Assembly: GCF_003254395.2 (NCBI RefSeq)
Contig: NC_037642.1
Coordinates: 5,327,903-5,391,902, forward strand
Direction: 5' to 3'
Length of the DNA stretch: 64,000 nucleotides
Source of the DNA: Apis mellifera
Taxonomy: Eukaryota > Arthropoda > Insecta > Hymenoptera > Apidae
The notes below the pieces were generated by a model. The model saw nothing but the letters and a program-made list of their open reading frames with translations. It did no database searches and was not told where the DNA came from. Below, piece by piece: positions 1-13,992 of the stretch (position 1 is its first letter; every line of letters begins with the position of its first letter). Made by a program: the position numbers and the translations under genes.

Positions 1-3000
1 AATACGTAGATGTTAAAAATTAAAAAATTAAATCGTAAAAACTTTAAATATCGAGAAAAAAAAAGAAATTCGAATAAAAGAAACGAAGATCGCATAAAAT
101 ATTGTAAAAATATTGTAAAAAGAAATCGATGTGCGATCTGTAGTAATAAAAAAAAAAAACAGAAAAAATTCTGCAAATCAAGTCTTGTTTTTTGTTTCAC
201 GTTTCAGCCATTTGACTATGTATGTACCATCGATTGTTACATTTTCTTTGTTATTAAAAGTACACTTGTTCTAAAAAAAAAAAAAAAAAAATCATTCGTT
301 TCAATTTTGTTCAAAAGAACATATCGAAATCATTATAACATTATCGTTTATTAATTGGATTATAATTAAAAATTTATCTCCTTAACATCGAATAATAAAT
401 ATTATGTCACGAAGATTAATTATATCATATCACTGTACAGAATATAAATTACAAATTAAATGTATGATATGAAAAAAAGAAACCAATGTATTTAATTTAT
501 AAGTATGAATACAAAAATGATTCAAATTTAAATTTAAAAAAGGTAATTTTTAATTTCGTGATATTTATTATAAATATTAATAGTAAACGTATCGATCTTT
601 TTTCTTTTCTTTTTTCCTTTTTTTTTTTACGTGAAAATAATTGGTTTTTCGTTATATTAAAATCATGTAAAATTTAATTTATTCCCAATAATGCCAGCCA
701 GGCAAAACGATATAATTAAATATACAAATAAAAAGGATCGTTGATCACACTTATCACCGAGAAATCAAATGTTTCCGTAAAATGGTCAGATATAAAAAGA
801 CGGATGTGTCTTCTTTAAAATTTTCATACAAATTCACAAATTTTATCATAGTATTTAACAAACGTGGCTTGAAATAAATTCACATTCTAATCAATCGAAA
901 TCTTATGTGGATAAATCCATTTTATCTTGATTTAACAATTTTCACTTCACGAAAGTGAAAATATATCGATCCTATTCTCCCCATTTCTCTCTCATTCCCA
1001 TCCCTCTTTATCGTTTAAAATAATCCTAGCACGATGCGAAATTTATCTTATTCAAACTTCTTTTCCAGAAAGAGATGCAAGAAAGTGCGCTTTCCGTGTC
1101 CTCTTTTTCAATGTTTCCTCTTCTCACTGGATTCCCGCAGGGACAGGATGTCAACGATCACAAGTTAAGATAAAAGCAGAAGACACAGCTTCCGGAATTC
1201 TCCTCCCTAGAGTTAAAATGCTAGAACGATATTCGTTTCTCGTTATATCTCCTCTTATCTTTTCTGCCGTGATTTTGCAACCATTTTTCATCGATGTTTT
1301 TTTTCATTAATTTTTCGCGTGACACACATACTGTAATGCGAACGTTCGAGAGATTTCTTTTTTTTTTTTTTTTTTCTGATTCTGATTACACAATTTCTTC
1401 TCCACGCATCTGATTCAATATTTGAAACATCTGGCATCGTGCTTATGCAGAAGAATTTTTAGTAAGAGGAAACTTTTCTAAAGGGAGAGAACTAGTTTTG
1501 AAAATTTGATATTTTACTCGTATGCACTCGTTTTTTCGTCAGCAGCATTTTGATTATTTTTTTTTTTTTGTAGAAAATAGACGAATTATGTGAAACTTTT
1601 TTCAAATCTTTTTTTCCATTATGGTCCAAGGAATGAAAATGGAATACGATCCTCTTCTTTGCGGAATATTATGCAAATGCCTTATTTGCGCAAGCAGATG
1701 GTCAAGTTGACCGTAAAATTGCGAAGAATTCACGTTTCGTGAAAGAAAATACGCTTACAGCAGGGATTTATGTAACAATCTTCTTGGAATTGCGTTGGCT
1801 GCATTTCCTTTCATTATGATCGTTGCGATCATTTGGTCCATTTCTCGTGTAAAATTGTTCCCCAATAATGGCAAGTTAAAAAAATAATCAATTTTTTTTA
1901 ACGCGCAAACACACATTTTTATTAGATGTAATAATATAATATGCGAAAATGATGATGGAATTGAATCAAGGATCGTTCAATGTTTATTAAAATATTTTTA
2001 TTTCTCATTTTTTTATTAACTTTCAGAAACGGATCTATAATTCTTTTGTTGCCATTCACTAACGACGTATAATATAATTTTAAAACGAAGTATATTCAGA
2101 TAAATCGTGAATTATTCGTAGTTTATCAAACTTTATTGTTGAATTCGAACACGTAATCGTGTTTTCAACAGTACGTGTATTAAAAAAAATTGCAATTAAA
2201 AAATATATATTTTCATAAAAATCTGACCAGAGTTAGGAAGGAAGTTACACAATCGCGCGTCGGAGTGGGTATTACGCGTGCGAAATTTCGAATGTGGAGG
2301 GAAAAAAGGAAAAAATGAAAAAATTGTCGAAGGTATTCCTATTGGACGTGGCAAGGATCCGAGCAGGGTTACCTTTTTTTTTTTTCATTCTGAACAGAAG
2401 TTGGAAAGTGAATTATACGTCAATTTTTTCGACTCGGGTCGAAAGCAAAATCCAAAAACTTTTTTAATTTTTTTTTGAAAAAAAGAAAGAAACCTAGACC
2501 GAAATTGCATATCGATAAATTATTAACTACTTGGCTCTCTAGAAATATCTATCCATTTCTTACGTATTATACATTCCAAACATTTTAATCTCATTAATGA
2601 TAAGTGGATATAAATAACCACGAATTATGTTTCATTTTTAGAAATATTTATACGGTTTCTTGAATGTACGTATGTGTATATTCCAAACATTCTAATCTCG
2701 CTAATGATAACATTTTCCACGAGGTTACCGTATAATCTAATCACGTGCACGATATATCGGAAGGATTTGCATAACAAACGACCATTAATAACCATTAATA
2801 AATTAAACATCGGTTTTTCTTAAGCTTAACTTATAATTGATACGATTGATCTTTAATCAATAATAATATTCGTGTCACCAATATGTCTATAATAATTTTA
2901 ATTTGCGAAATTGTATCACAGTCGATACAATAACACGATAATTTACATTCTATTTAGATTAAATTGCCGTGTTTTTGAATATCTAAATTCGCACCATTTA

Positions 3001-3020
3001 ACTCTCTCTCGCAGCTTAGG

Positions 3021-3072
<52 letters not shown>

Positions 3073-6000
3073 CGACATCGCGTTAAACGTACATCCCCCA
3101 AGCGTATCCCTGTATCAAGGCTTCGTGAAAATACAAATACGTGTATTTTCACGAACTACTGAATTTCAGTTACAACTGAATTTAACTTAATGCACGGTTA
3201 TTTTTTCCCCCATCGTGGTGGAAACTCTTATTGAATAATCGATACGTTTCAATTGTGCACAAGTGCGTTCGATTTTTTTACAGCCACTATTCAACGGATT
3301 AAGATTTAATGGCGACTCGAAATGGGATGTTTAATGATTGGTCGTTTCTTTCGAAAGAGCTAGGATCGAAAGATCGAAGCAGAAATAGTGCAGTGGAGAT
3401 TGATTTATATAAATGGAATTATATATAATTGCATCTAATTGTCCGAATTATACGTGAGTTTTTATTTATATGATTATATTTTTTTAATTACAAAATAAAT
3501 AAATAATTCATCAAGCAATAATAAATTTATTATAGACTTGAGACATTATTATGATTTTAGAGGAAATGTTTCGTGAAATTCTCTGATGTTAATGCGAATA
3601 TGTTATTAATTCGATGGAAGATTATAGCTAGAGGATAGAATTAAATAGATTTCTATTATATATATTGTTTGTATATTCTATGTAAAATGAATTAAAATTA
3701 AAACTGTAGAATGGATATGTTAGTATCACGAATATACGAGTTGTAATTAGAAAAATAATTTTATTAAAAGATGTATTCCTCTTCTTTTTGTAAAAAGTTT
3801 TTATGATTCTTGATCAAATGTGTATATGTATATATATATATATATTTCTTCACATTTTCTATGCAATTTAATTTTTCCACCACCGAATTGAATAATTTAT
3901 AATTTCGTGACAGATAAATGTTACCTGTGACATAAATTTATGCGAAATAATTTTCATATTCGAAATCTCAAATGTTAAACAATCTCTGATTCAATGTAAC
4001 GTATGACGAAAGATTAATTAACGAAGCTGAAATATAAAAATATAATATATTTAAGTAAAATTTATGAAAAAATTATAAATGGAACAAAATATTTTATCTT
4101 TATATAAGATCTATTAAATTTTATTTTGAATTGAAGGGAAAAAGTTTGATTTAAATAGTTTTTTCCAAGGATTTTCGAGGAGCGTTTTTAATGCTCTCTC
4201 TGTCTATTTTGAAGCAAGCTCTCCAAAGTAATATCCACGCAATTTGTTATTTGACAAAAGTTGTATTAAATTCGTAACATTGTTATAAGGAAGATAGGAT
4301 GTAGTAATAGGAAATTGTCTCACAAATGTGTTATATTTCCCGTGAACGCATCGTATATTTGTTCAACTTTTGAAAAACTGGTTACATTTTTTCCTTAATG
4401 ACTATTCCTCGGTTCCTTCTCTTAGTTTTATTTTCTTCCTTTAAACGTGTACTCGTTTATTCATGCTGCATTTAATGTTTCCAGAGTTTCTATCGTAAAC
4501 TTGCAAGTAAAACTTGCACCGTTAAACCCGACCCCCTTCATTAATAATAGTAAAATATAATTTTACCATTCGTTTCATTTATTCGAGAAACTTTAATGTT
4601 TTATTAGATGTGAAACAGGTATGCATCAAAGTTGCAATCGCGCCAACTTGTTTTATTAGTTTGACGTTGTCTCTAACTTTCAAACCAATACTTGTCCAAG
4701 CATTACAGGTAAAACTTTTCCCACTTCGACAAATTTACATAGCCTGATTTTGTAGTTTAAATTCAAAATGATGCAAGCCGCCAAAGCGAGTTCAGTCGAT
4801 CACTTATCGACGGAGTTAACTTTTCAATTTTTACTAATTTCCTTTAAGAATCCTTCCCTTTAAACTTTTCGTGTGTATCGTAAGGGATGAGAGATCTCAT
4901 TCTTTTTGAGTGGCAGTTGATAAGTCAATTGTAGTACGTGTGATTTATTATCAAAAATAATCTTGCTATATATATATTCTTTTTAAATATTTCTTATTCT
5001 TAAATTGCACACGTGTATATCTTAATATTTTATAGATGAAAAAAATCACGTAAAGAATTTTATTCGTGATAGCAAACGATAATGAACGTACTTTCAACTT
5101 CTTTGCATTTTCATTCGACAAAATGTATGATAATCTGGAAAAATAACATTCTGTTTAACGATCGAACGTGCTTCGAGGGTTGATCATCGTTTCGTGAAAT
5201 TATCACGAGAAAAATGAACGAGATTGACAGATTTTCAATCGAATTTATGATGTGAATCGTGATTTCATGGGAATACGCGTACAAACAAACAGAAGGTTGA
5301 TTCAATTTGTAACAGACAACATATGTGATGGATTTCTACGTAGAATAAAAATATTTGTGCAATAAAAATGAATAATTCGCTTAACAGATCATTATTCCTC
5401 TATTCGTTATTAGTGAGTAAGTACAGGAGAATATAAAGAACAATTTATTGCTCGTATATTAAATATTTTATAGAAATTGAACATGAAATATTTTATATGA
5501 TTCTGCGTAGGATTTTATTCTGTATTAAATGTAAAAGTAAAAAATTAATTAATGCAAGATATGATATCTGACAATATTCTATCAATATTCGAATATTTAG
5601 AATAACGTTATGTAAATTTGCTCGTATTAAATTAAATTACCTTGTTTTCTTCAATAATATTTTGCAATTATAAGAGATTTCTCTTTTTTATTATACAATA
5701 ATAATTTGAAAAAAAAAAGTCACAATGTATATAAAATTAAACATTTAAAATTTAATCACGATCATCTCATTCCACTATTTATCCTGACTTTGGTCATCTT
5801 AAATTCATCATTTATAATATCATACTATCAATCTATAAATGAAAATATCATTTTATTAATTTCATTTCGTTCTTCATTTTCCCTTTTTTATTCTTTCTAC
5901 AAGGAAAAGTTATCTAACATAAACGAAATAGTGTCGTTCAATCTCAAACTAGTATATTTTCGAATATAAAAAAATTCTCGCAAATTGTTTTATTTTGATA

Positions 6001-8518
6001 AACGAATTGGGGCGTATGATTGAATCTCGTCTGAAGTCGAACGATAACCGAGTACAATGAAAATTTTTCTACTGAAAAAAAAATAAAAGTTTATTATAGC
6101 CGTGTCTTCAATATAGATTACCTATTTTTATAGATCCATTATAGTCTTCTTAAAATTCGATATTACATAAAAATTGAAATATAATTATAAACAATATAAC
6201 GTGATACATTTTAAAGTTTAATACATTACGATTTAAAAGAGATAACCATTGTTGAAAAAAAGAAATTATGTTAAATCGTGTTTTTTAAAAAAAGACGTGA
6301 AACTATATTAAACAGAATTGTTCCCTGAAATAATTTAATTTTCTTTTCAGGTGAAATATCCGACTACTTCGCGCGGATGAGAGCGTGCTTGATTATAACT
6401 ACCAATTAGCATTCTCAGAAGTTGATAATCCACTTTTGTGGAAACCACGTGGCACAAATATAGGATAAACCTATACATACGCTCACAATTTAGTCAATTG
6501 TTTCAACACCTGGAATTCAAATATTCCTAGCGTGATTTATTTTATTTATCGAACGGTAATCGTAACATTTTATTATAATTAATATATCCCTCCTTTTATT
6601 TTAGAATTATTTCGAACAATCATTTTGCTGTTTACCGATCAAACGGATCGATGTTGCAATGTAAACGCAGCGTCAGTGCAAGTTACTTTGCGCTGCAATA
6701 AGTAAACTTTTATATTTGATCATCGAGTCGGCATTGTGTACAATCTTGAGCATTAGACGCGTGTGTACGTTACAATTATAACATTGTGTAATTAAACGTA
6801 CGCGAAACGTACGGTTCCACCCAATATATTCAGTTTCTGCTTAATGAATAGTTGGTATACACACGGAGTATCAATTAGTAACGCGTAATGTTACATTTAA
6901 TAACGATCAAATTGTCACTTATTTAGGTGTACAAACTAAATTTCATTCATTTTCTCCGCTAACCTAATTGGATTTTCGATTATTCTCTCTCTTCCTCGAT
7001 AGAGAGATATTTCAATTATCCTCGAACGAATTTTGAACTGGAGTTAAATCCACCTACGTCATTTTTTTTCGAATAATCTTTTTCAAGAAACGAAGAATAA
7101 TCAAGCTTATTTTTCAACATTCCGATCTTAATTACGGGGACGGAGTAATTAACTCGTTCAAATTTGAATTTTGAAAGAGAAAAGTGGACAAAGTGGACGA
7201 TATTAAACTTACTTGCTCCCAAAAAAAAAAAAAAGGAAAAACTCGAAAATTAGCCGGAACTGCAAGTGAAGCAGTGTCCTCTGTAATGAAACACGCCCTA
7301 TAAAATTGATTAACCGTAGTAATTAACTGCAGAACTCGACCACCTCGAAATTTATTATTGGCTAAATATTTATTAACTTTGAACAATTGCTTAACATTCA
7401 CGAATATATGAAAATATTTCGAGAGTTCGTTGAATATAGAATGAATAATAATAAAAGTGTCTCCAAAGTGGTGATTTTGTCTAAAAAAAAAAAGTTTTTT
7501 TACAGGCTAATAAAAGAGAGAGATTTCGATCTCGAGGGTGTCGTCAGGATTATTTTAAGTCGTGGAACTGGTGGATTTATGTAATTTGATACAGGTGGCT
7601 CGCAAATGGTAGGAAACTTGATACAAAATATCCCATAAATTCGTGAAAATTAGATAGAAATAAATCTTAGATATTAAATCGAGTCGAGGAGAGAAAATTG
7701 CCTGAATTTTTATAATTTCAACGAAGAATCTTACAACCTTAACTTGCGATGAAACATAATTGGATTAAATAAACTTTAATTTCACTTATTTTACTACGAT
7801 AATAAAAAAAAAAAAATGTAGAATCGCGATGTTGAAATGCAAAAATTCAGCGTATCGAAAACCGATATTTCGTTTACGATATTTCCACTCAATGTATCCG
7901 AATTTTGTCTTCCCTTTTCCTTTTTTTGTTACACACATTTTCTCAATGTTGTCAAAAAATTTTTTCACGCGATAAATTGTAATTGTAAATTCTTTCCATT
8001 CTAAAATTTTTATCTTTTCCAGATACAAAATTCCTCTTCGAAGCTCGAAAGGAAAATCGCAGCCCAAATCGCTCCGTGATTAAAGTAATTAAAGTTCAAT
8101 CGATCACGAAGACGTTTAAGAAAATTGAAAAGCAGAATTATTATCCCATATCATCTTGCTTACAATCCAACCCTTAATTTTTCATTGAAATATATTTATC
8201 AGATGTACGAGATAATTGTGACGAACGATCGATTAAAAGCGGGTTCAAAGGGAGTGAATTGATTAATTGAATTAATTAGCCAATTCACAACACCGTGGAC
8301 AAAGAAAGTGAAATTATAGATGTCCTGCGAATACCAAATTCGTTGAATCTCGTATCGGAACGCCATTGAATTCTGCAACATCGAATGGAACAAAGTAACC
8401 GGAGCTTAAATGCATCGTCTGATCGAAATCGGAAGATCGATCAGCGCGATCGCGTAATTTCGAAATTCGTGGCAGCTTCCAATAAAGCGTATCACGGTGG
8501 CGGAATTCTACTACTCAC
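1..8518. other. Non-coding stretch left of the GPCR exon, probably its intron
   Basis: I find no supportable exon here. The minus-strand GPCR exon ending at 8519 has a good donor pointing into this stretch, so most or all of it is probably intron of that gene. I looked on the minus strand for TM4-TM7 features (an NPxxY-like end of TM7, cysteine-containing extracellular loops) and saw none. The open frames present are short and low in complexity. The stretch holds AT-rich sequence, many poly-A and poly-T runs, a (TA)n microsatellite at 3024-3068, and a short near-duplication (about 35 bases around 2570-2605 and 2677-2712, sharing ATTCCAAACATT). Confidence 0.55.
3024..3068. repeat. (TA)n microsatellite
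   Basis: About 22 uninterrupted TA units. The tyrosine/isoleucine repeat open frame across it is an artefact of the microsatellite. It is likely to be length-polymorphic. Confidence 0.95.
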
Positions 8519-9099
8519 CTAATAGCGATGTACCTCCAAACGGCGAGGGTGAGCGTGATGGCGATGCTGATGGTATGGAGCAATTGTGTGAAATGCATGT
8601 GGAAGAGGACGAACACCGCCCACCCGTAAGGAAATATCTGCCTCTTTGGTAGAACGATGTACATGTAAATAGCGAACGGTATGTATTCAAGCATGACGAG
8701 CATGTCGGCGGTCGCGAGACCGGTGAGAATTCGGTTTATGGGGGTTGCCACCATGTCTTTCCTCGTCAACACGACTATGTTCAGCATGTTGGCCAACGTG
8801 CCGAACAAACACACCATCAACGCAACGTAACCGTGATAATTCTTGTACTCGATCGCCAGATCCCGAACGGTCCCGTTGCAGTAACAATCGATCTGTTGCT
8901 CGCAATTTTCGTTGCACGAGATCGATAGATTATCCATGAACTTGTTCACGTAATCGATATCCTCGTCCGTGATGTTCAAGCTGTTCCATATGCTGGTGTT
9001 CAAACGATTCATGGTTGATATACGGCGAATCAGATGGCTCAGGTGAAGAAGGGTTGCGTTCAAGCGGCGGGTGTCCTCGTAATGTACGTGGCGAGGCAT
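8519..9099 (-). CDS. Rhodopsin-family GPCR, DMSR/myosuppressin/FMRFamide-receptor-like; exon with N-terminus to TM3 (partial gene)
   Basis: This 5' coding exon (194 codons) encodes the start of a peptide-type class A GPCR, a plasma-membrane receptor expected to couple to G proteins. The N-terminal tail (about residues 1-85) has several N-glycosylation sequons (NAT, NTS, NIT, NLS, NGT) and a cysteine cluster. TM1 is about 88-112 (LFGTLANMLNIVVLTR), TM2 about 120-150 (LTGLATADMLVMLEY), and TM3 about 160-190, ending in LAVWRYIAIR at the usual DRY position. WRYIA and HTISI at the TM3 end resemble insect myosuppressin and sex-peptide receptors and nematode DMSR receptors. The exon ends ATT-AG before a canonical donor GTGAGT (8518-8513) in phase 2, so TM4-7 must be in later exons; none was found in the window. 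The start is uncertain: ATG at 9099 is used here, but Met30 (ATG at 9012) gives a more usual N-terminus. The exact ligand cannot be told. Confidence 0.8.
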
Positions 9100-12000
9100 C
9101 GCATCTCGGGGGAACGCCGCATCCTTGCTGGATTCGATACCTTTCTCCTTCCCTATTTCTCTTCTATCCTTCTATCCATTCCTTCCTCCCCTGATTACTC
9201 TTACTCTTCGAGGGTGTGAATATTAGAACGAGTGTGTTGATCTTCGACCATGTTGACCATGGTTAAAGATTAGGAGGGATAAATTGACGCGTTGCTTTCG
9301 TTATTTAAAGAAAAATAAATGAACGGCATCGCACTGAGGGAGATTCATTTAACAAACAAGATGATGATGATGATGATCGGTCTCTGCAAGTACTCTTCTA
9401 AATCACGATGGATGGAACGCAACGGTAACTATCTGCCCGATGTTCTCGACACTGGCCTCATCGAGCGGATGAAAAAAAAATTCTCTATCACCCTCGCGAT
9501 TCTACGATCTAACGCTTTTATTATCCTCGTTAAGGGTGTGGTTTACGATGTTTTCGTGACGAATCACTCCGTTCAGGCATCGTTATTCATCGTACTCCGC
9601 ACGCGAGAAATTTACACGGGAACGTATCCAATTTACGATCCATCGGAGATGCACTCGGACGGAGATGCGAGTCACGTAGCCCAAGATCCTTCCATCTCTG
9701 TCATCTTTTATCATTACATCTCGCTTCGCTTTTCCAACTTTTCGTTTCTCAGGGAGCGAGAAACGGCCACCAATCGACGCTGTTTCACATTCCATTCGAA
9801 TCAAATCGACTATTGAAACTTTCCTCCCTTCGTTCAATGGGGATGAAATGCGAGTTATTTCAAGATCGTTCGCCACGTTTTTCTCCCTTCACCTACATTC
9901 CTCCGTTAATCTTGTTAAATCCCCGAGAGCCATTACCATCTTGCGAAATCTCGCGTAATTTAGAAATTCACTTCTCCAGGTAATTTGTTCGACGATAATA
10001 TATATATATATATATATATTTCCCTCAGTCTCTTTTTCCAGATTCGTTACACGTACGGATCGATTCATCGACCATTACTTCCATTTCAAACATACACTTG
10101 AAACATTGTTCTGAGAAGATCACTTTCAACCCTCTTCTTGGAAATATGGCCCTCTCTCTTAAAAAGTTCCACCAGGGATTTACTTTTTATCCTCTTATCC
10201 TGCCTACGATTCAGAAGGTCATTCCTTCGTATCTTCTCGCTCGATTTTCTCCTCTCTCCCCCAACCAAAAATATATATATATATATATTTTATAATCTTG
10301 GAATCTTCACGCGCCGTGGCTGCTTTTTTTCTTAACCCCTTGCTACCATTTACGATTTCAATGGCCGTCCTTCCACGAGGGATAATCCCACGGGACACGG
10401 ATCCATGGATCTTGACGGATTGAAGCTTCTATATGGAACGACGTTTCGGGGAGGGGAGAGATCGATTCCATCTACGATGGACGTGTCTCTTCCTCGCGCG
10501 ATTTCTTCCAAATCATCTTCTTTTCTACCTCGATACAGATTCTATATATTCTCCTCCCGTTGAAACGGGAGAATTTATAGAATTTCGTCCTCGAGGAGAG
10601 ACGTAAGTACCGATTCTCCGCTCTTTCGAGTTTTCTTCAAAATTCCTTGCACTCCCTCACAGGCAGCAGTGGACCTGGAAAAGATTGTTTGCGTTCGATC
10701 AATCGCATAGAGGGAGAGATGCTGGTGATTTTTCTGCTTGGGAGAAGGATTGTGATGATAACTGAAATCTATATGAAAGTTTAATATCTCGATAACAGAG
10801 GTTTTCATTATTCAATAAATTTTATAAAAATGAAAGAAAAGGATACCAAGACACGAAGAAATGTATGTGATGTATATATGTAAAGTATTGTATTTAATTT
10901 TAATTCGTTTAATTTATTTTATTATTATTTTTAGAGGAGAAGATCCGGCCAGATATAAATATATAAATAAATCTCAACTTTAAATTTTAAAATAATTTGG
11001 TTTTAAACCGAATGGGAAAAACTGGTGGTACATATGATAAGAGAAAAGAATTCAAGTCATATTTTCGTAACGAAATATAAGCAAGAAACAGGGTGGAAAC
11101 GATAATGCACATCCTGCATTAATAATGTTTTCCAAGCACGAGTTATTTTATTAACTAGCAACAACAATGATATCTTTGTATCTCTACATTTTTTTTTTAT
11201 CTATCTTCCTTCTCTAAATGTTGTGATAAATTTGCAGATGATAAAAGCTTATGAAGAGATTCATACATAAACAGGTTTATACAGGCAACGTACGGAAAAT
11301 TTCAGTGTCGCGTTAAAAATGCAACGTATTTCATCGATAAAATTGGAAAATATACACGAGAGAGGTAAAAAGATACAGATACAGATAATGTTGCATTATT
11401 TGGGATTAATTAACGTCGAATTTATTTAATTAATATCCTTAAAAGATTTCAAAATATTATACAGCATACGAATAATAAACTGGAATAAAATTGGAAGGAA
11501 TCGGATGAAAGTTTTCATGATTGAAAAAAACTTTTGAAATTGGAAAAGTAATCCAAGTTCAAAACGATGAATTTAATCAGAAGGAAAGAGTTTTACGAGC
11601 AAATAAAGAAAAAAAAAAAGATGCAATGATGAATTTTTCATGATAAAAGTTAAAATGTCATTAGATTCGATTCATCTTTTTTTTTTTTTATTTTATTCCC
11701 CCCAAAATTAAAATTATTTATGAACAATTTCCTAAAAATATTCCAATTTTAAAGCTTTCAAACGAAGGAAATATAAAAATAGGGTAAATTTATTTATTCT
11801 TAATTAAATTACCCATAAAATATATATTCGATAAGTTCATGATATTTATTTTTATCTTATGAAATTCCATTTATATTTCAAATTTACATATATTTCTGCA
11901 TTTGTATTTAAAATATATTTTATATTAGATTATTAATTTAAAATGAAAATTAATTTCACATCAAATAAATTTACCTTTCGTATTATATATTTTTAAAATA

Positions 12001-12594
12001 AATTTAATAAATTCATCTAATGAAATGATTTCCAAAAAAAAAAAAAAAGAGAGAAAGAAAAAGATCACTATTATTTATTTTTTCCACAAATAACTAAAAT
12101 GTAAACGCATTAACTTGCTTTTGCAAACTTTCAACGCGTGTACAACGTTCATTTTATTAATTCTCTATGCAAGCTTCCTTAGTCTTCGATAGATTACCCC
12201 TTCATTGTTTCGTGACTTAATTGATTCTTGATTAACTCTCTCTTAACAAGATCTTTAGCAAGTTCTCCGACATTATGTTAACTAAGTATTCCTTAATGTA
12301 ACTTTATAACGTTATCAATTTTATTGGCATTGCAGCGTAAATTAAAAATTCACCAACTTCTGTTATTTGTTTAAAATTTAAAGCAGAATTTATATCCAAT
12401 AATGTATTATATATGAAAATTGTTTAAGTATAATAATACTTAAAGTATAATGACACTTTCAACTTATCATATGAAAGTATTTAAAATTAGTATTATTATA
12501 CATAATATTTTATTTATATTTTCTGAATAATATAAGTTCGTATCATACACAGTAATTGACATCATGTTTTCGTTTCCTATTTTATACAAAGTAT
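9100..12594. other. Intergenic or 5' region upstream of the GPCR exon
   Basis: No coding exon is supportable. The first 1.7 kb is less AT-rich than what follows, with CT-rich tracts, a short (GAT)n run near 9361-9378 and TA microsatellites at 9998-10019 and near 10269-10288. It could hold the promoter or untranslated exons of the GPCR, but I see no decisive core-promoter motif. Open frames of 165 codons (plus) and 97 codons (minus) overlap antisense around 9583-9876 and show no family resemblance. From about 10800 the sequence becomes AT-rich. Confidence 0.5.
9998..10019. repeat. (TA)n microsatellite
   Basis: About 11 TA units. A second short TA tract follows near 10269-10288. Confidence 0.9.
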
Positions 12595-13205
12595 GCTAAA
12601 AATGGGAACAGCGTTCAACTCGAGATTCTTGAGATAATTTCAAGCAACATTTTCCTTTGTAGAAATTTTCGCTACGGTTTTTGTTAACGAATTTTATTAA
12701 CAGAAAACAACAAAATCGAAAAAATCGAATTTATTCAATAATTCAATGAATAATAATAACAATTGTGATGTAGAAACAAAAAGATATAAAATATTTCTAA
12801 CAAATTAACGATAAATTAGTATATATTTGGAGAAGAGGAATAGGAAAATAATGATAAAGATTATATGAAAAGAAAGAATTGATAAAGAAGGAGAAAAAGA
12901 AGAGGATGATAAAGAGAAAGGGTAATTGTAATAAAATATTGTAATAATTCGATATAATTTGATAAAAAAATATTTGTCAACAGATTTTCTTCAACATGTT
13001 TGGATTTGTTTGTACTTTGTTAGCGTAATCAACGCTATCGTCATGGCTTGATTAGTCTACGCATTTCTTGATTGACCACTGTTTATTAATAACTCTCGTT
13101 AATAAAACTATAACGTAACGAAAAAAGGAAAATATTTTTTTATAAAGGAAAATATTGCTTGAAATTACCTCAAGAATTCCCAATTAACTAATATATTTTT
13201 AGGAT
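12595..13205 (+). mobile_element. MITE-like inverted-repeat element, copy A
   Basis: The left end (12611-12670, containing GAGATAATTTCAAGCAACAT) and the reverse complement of the right end (13130-13190) match closely. Both arms read about TTGAGRTAATTTCAAGCAAYATTTTCCTTT and continue into a TTAAC-rich segment. The interior has a purine-rich block (about 12830-12920) and no open frame, so any movement would need a transposase in trans. The same arms occur in copy B at 13993-14482, which makes this a repeat family and not a chance hairpin. The outer limits are approximate; a shared TAAAAAT-like tip suggests 12595 and 13205. I could not define a target-site duplication. Confidence 0.65.
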
Positions 13206-13992
13206 GTATAGTACAATGTCATCATTGGTGTGATCGCTTTAAATTTTCTTCGTCTTTTTTATTGGTTTTTGTGCACTTTTCAATATCTATAAAGCGATAA
13301 CGGATTTAATAATCTTTATGCTGAATACCGGATCTTATGAAATTATTCTACAAATGGTGAGTAATATATTTTTCTTTTCGACACTGTGTAACACTGTGTA
13401 TATTTTAAACTTAACACAATGGTTTATTTTTTAATTTACCAGTAGATTAGATTTTTCTGATGTAAATTAAAAAAAAAAATGTTAAATTTATGCTAAAAAA
13501 TATATAAAATATTCTTTTCACATTAATTTCGAAAGAATTTCCATTCTCTTTTAATATTTAAATTTCAATTCATTTAATTAAAGCATAATATCATATAAGA
13601 TATATATAAAGGGAAAGTTTTTTTATAAATGGATTATAAAATCAATGCAAGAGGATTAATCGATATTTAATAATTATTTCGAATAATTATTTCGACCTCG
13701 GAATCCAATGTTATTATTTTAATTTTATTATATCCCTTCTTCTCTTTTGTTTAATTTAATTTTGTTTAATTCAATCGCCACAGAGTTTTCCACCAACTGT
13801 TTCTCTAATAACATTACAATTAGACAAAATTTAATTTTCAGTCCACCCCGATAAAATGATAGGTATGTACATTTTTTTATTTTATTTATATTTCAATATA
13901 AATGCTTTATATTAATATTTACTCGAATGACGCCAATGAATAAAATAAATTATTAATAAATTATTTAAAAATTTGACGAGTAATAATACGAT
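13206..13992. other. Spacer between the two MITE-like elements
   Basis: AT-rich, with poly-A and poly-T runs and no open frame of note. I see no feature in it. Confidence 0.6.

Noticed and set aside
10..354. 114-codon open frame at the left edge
   Set aside because: Lys- and Asn-rich translation of A-rich DNA with no domain.
9319..9876. Antisense pair of open frames of 165 and 97 codons
   Set aside because: They overlap on opposite strands and show no signal peptide, domain or family resemblance.
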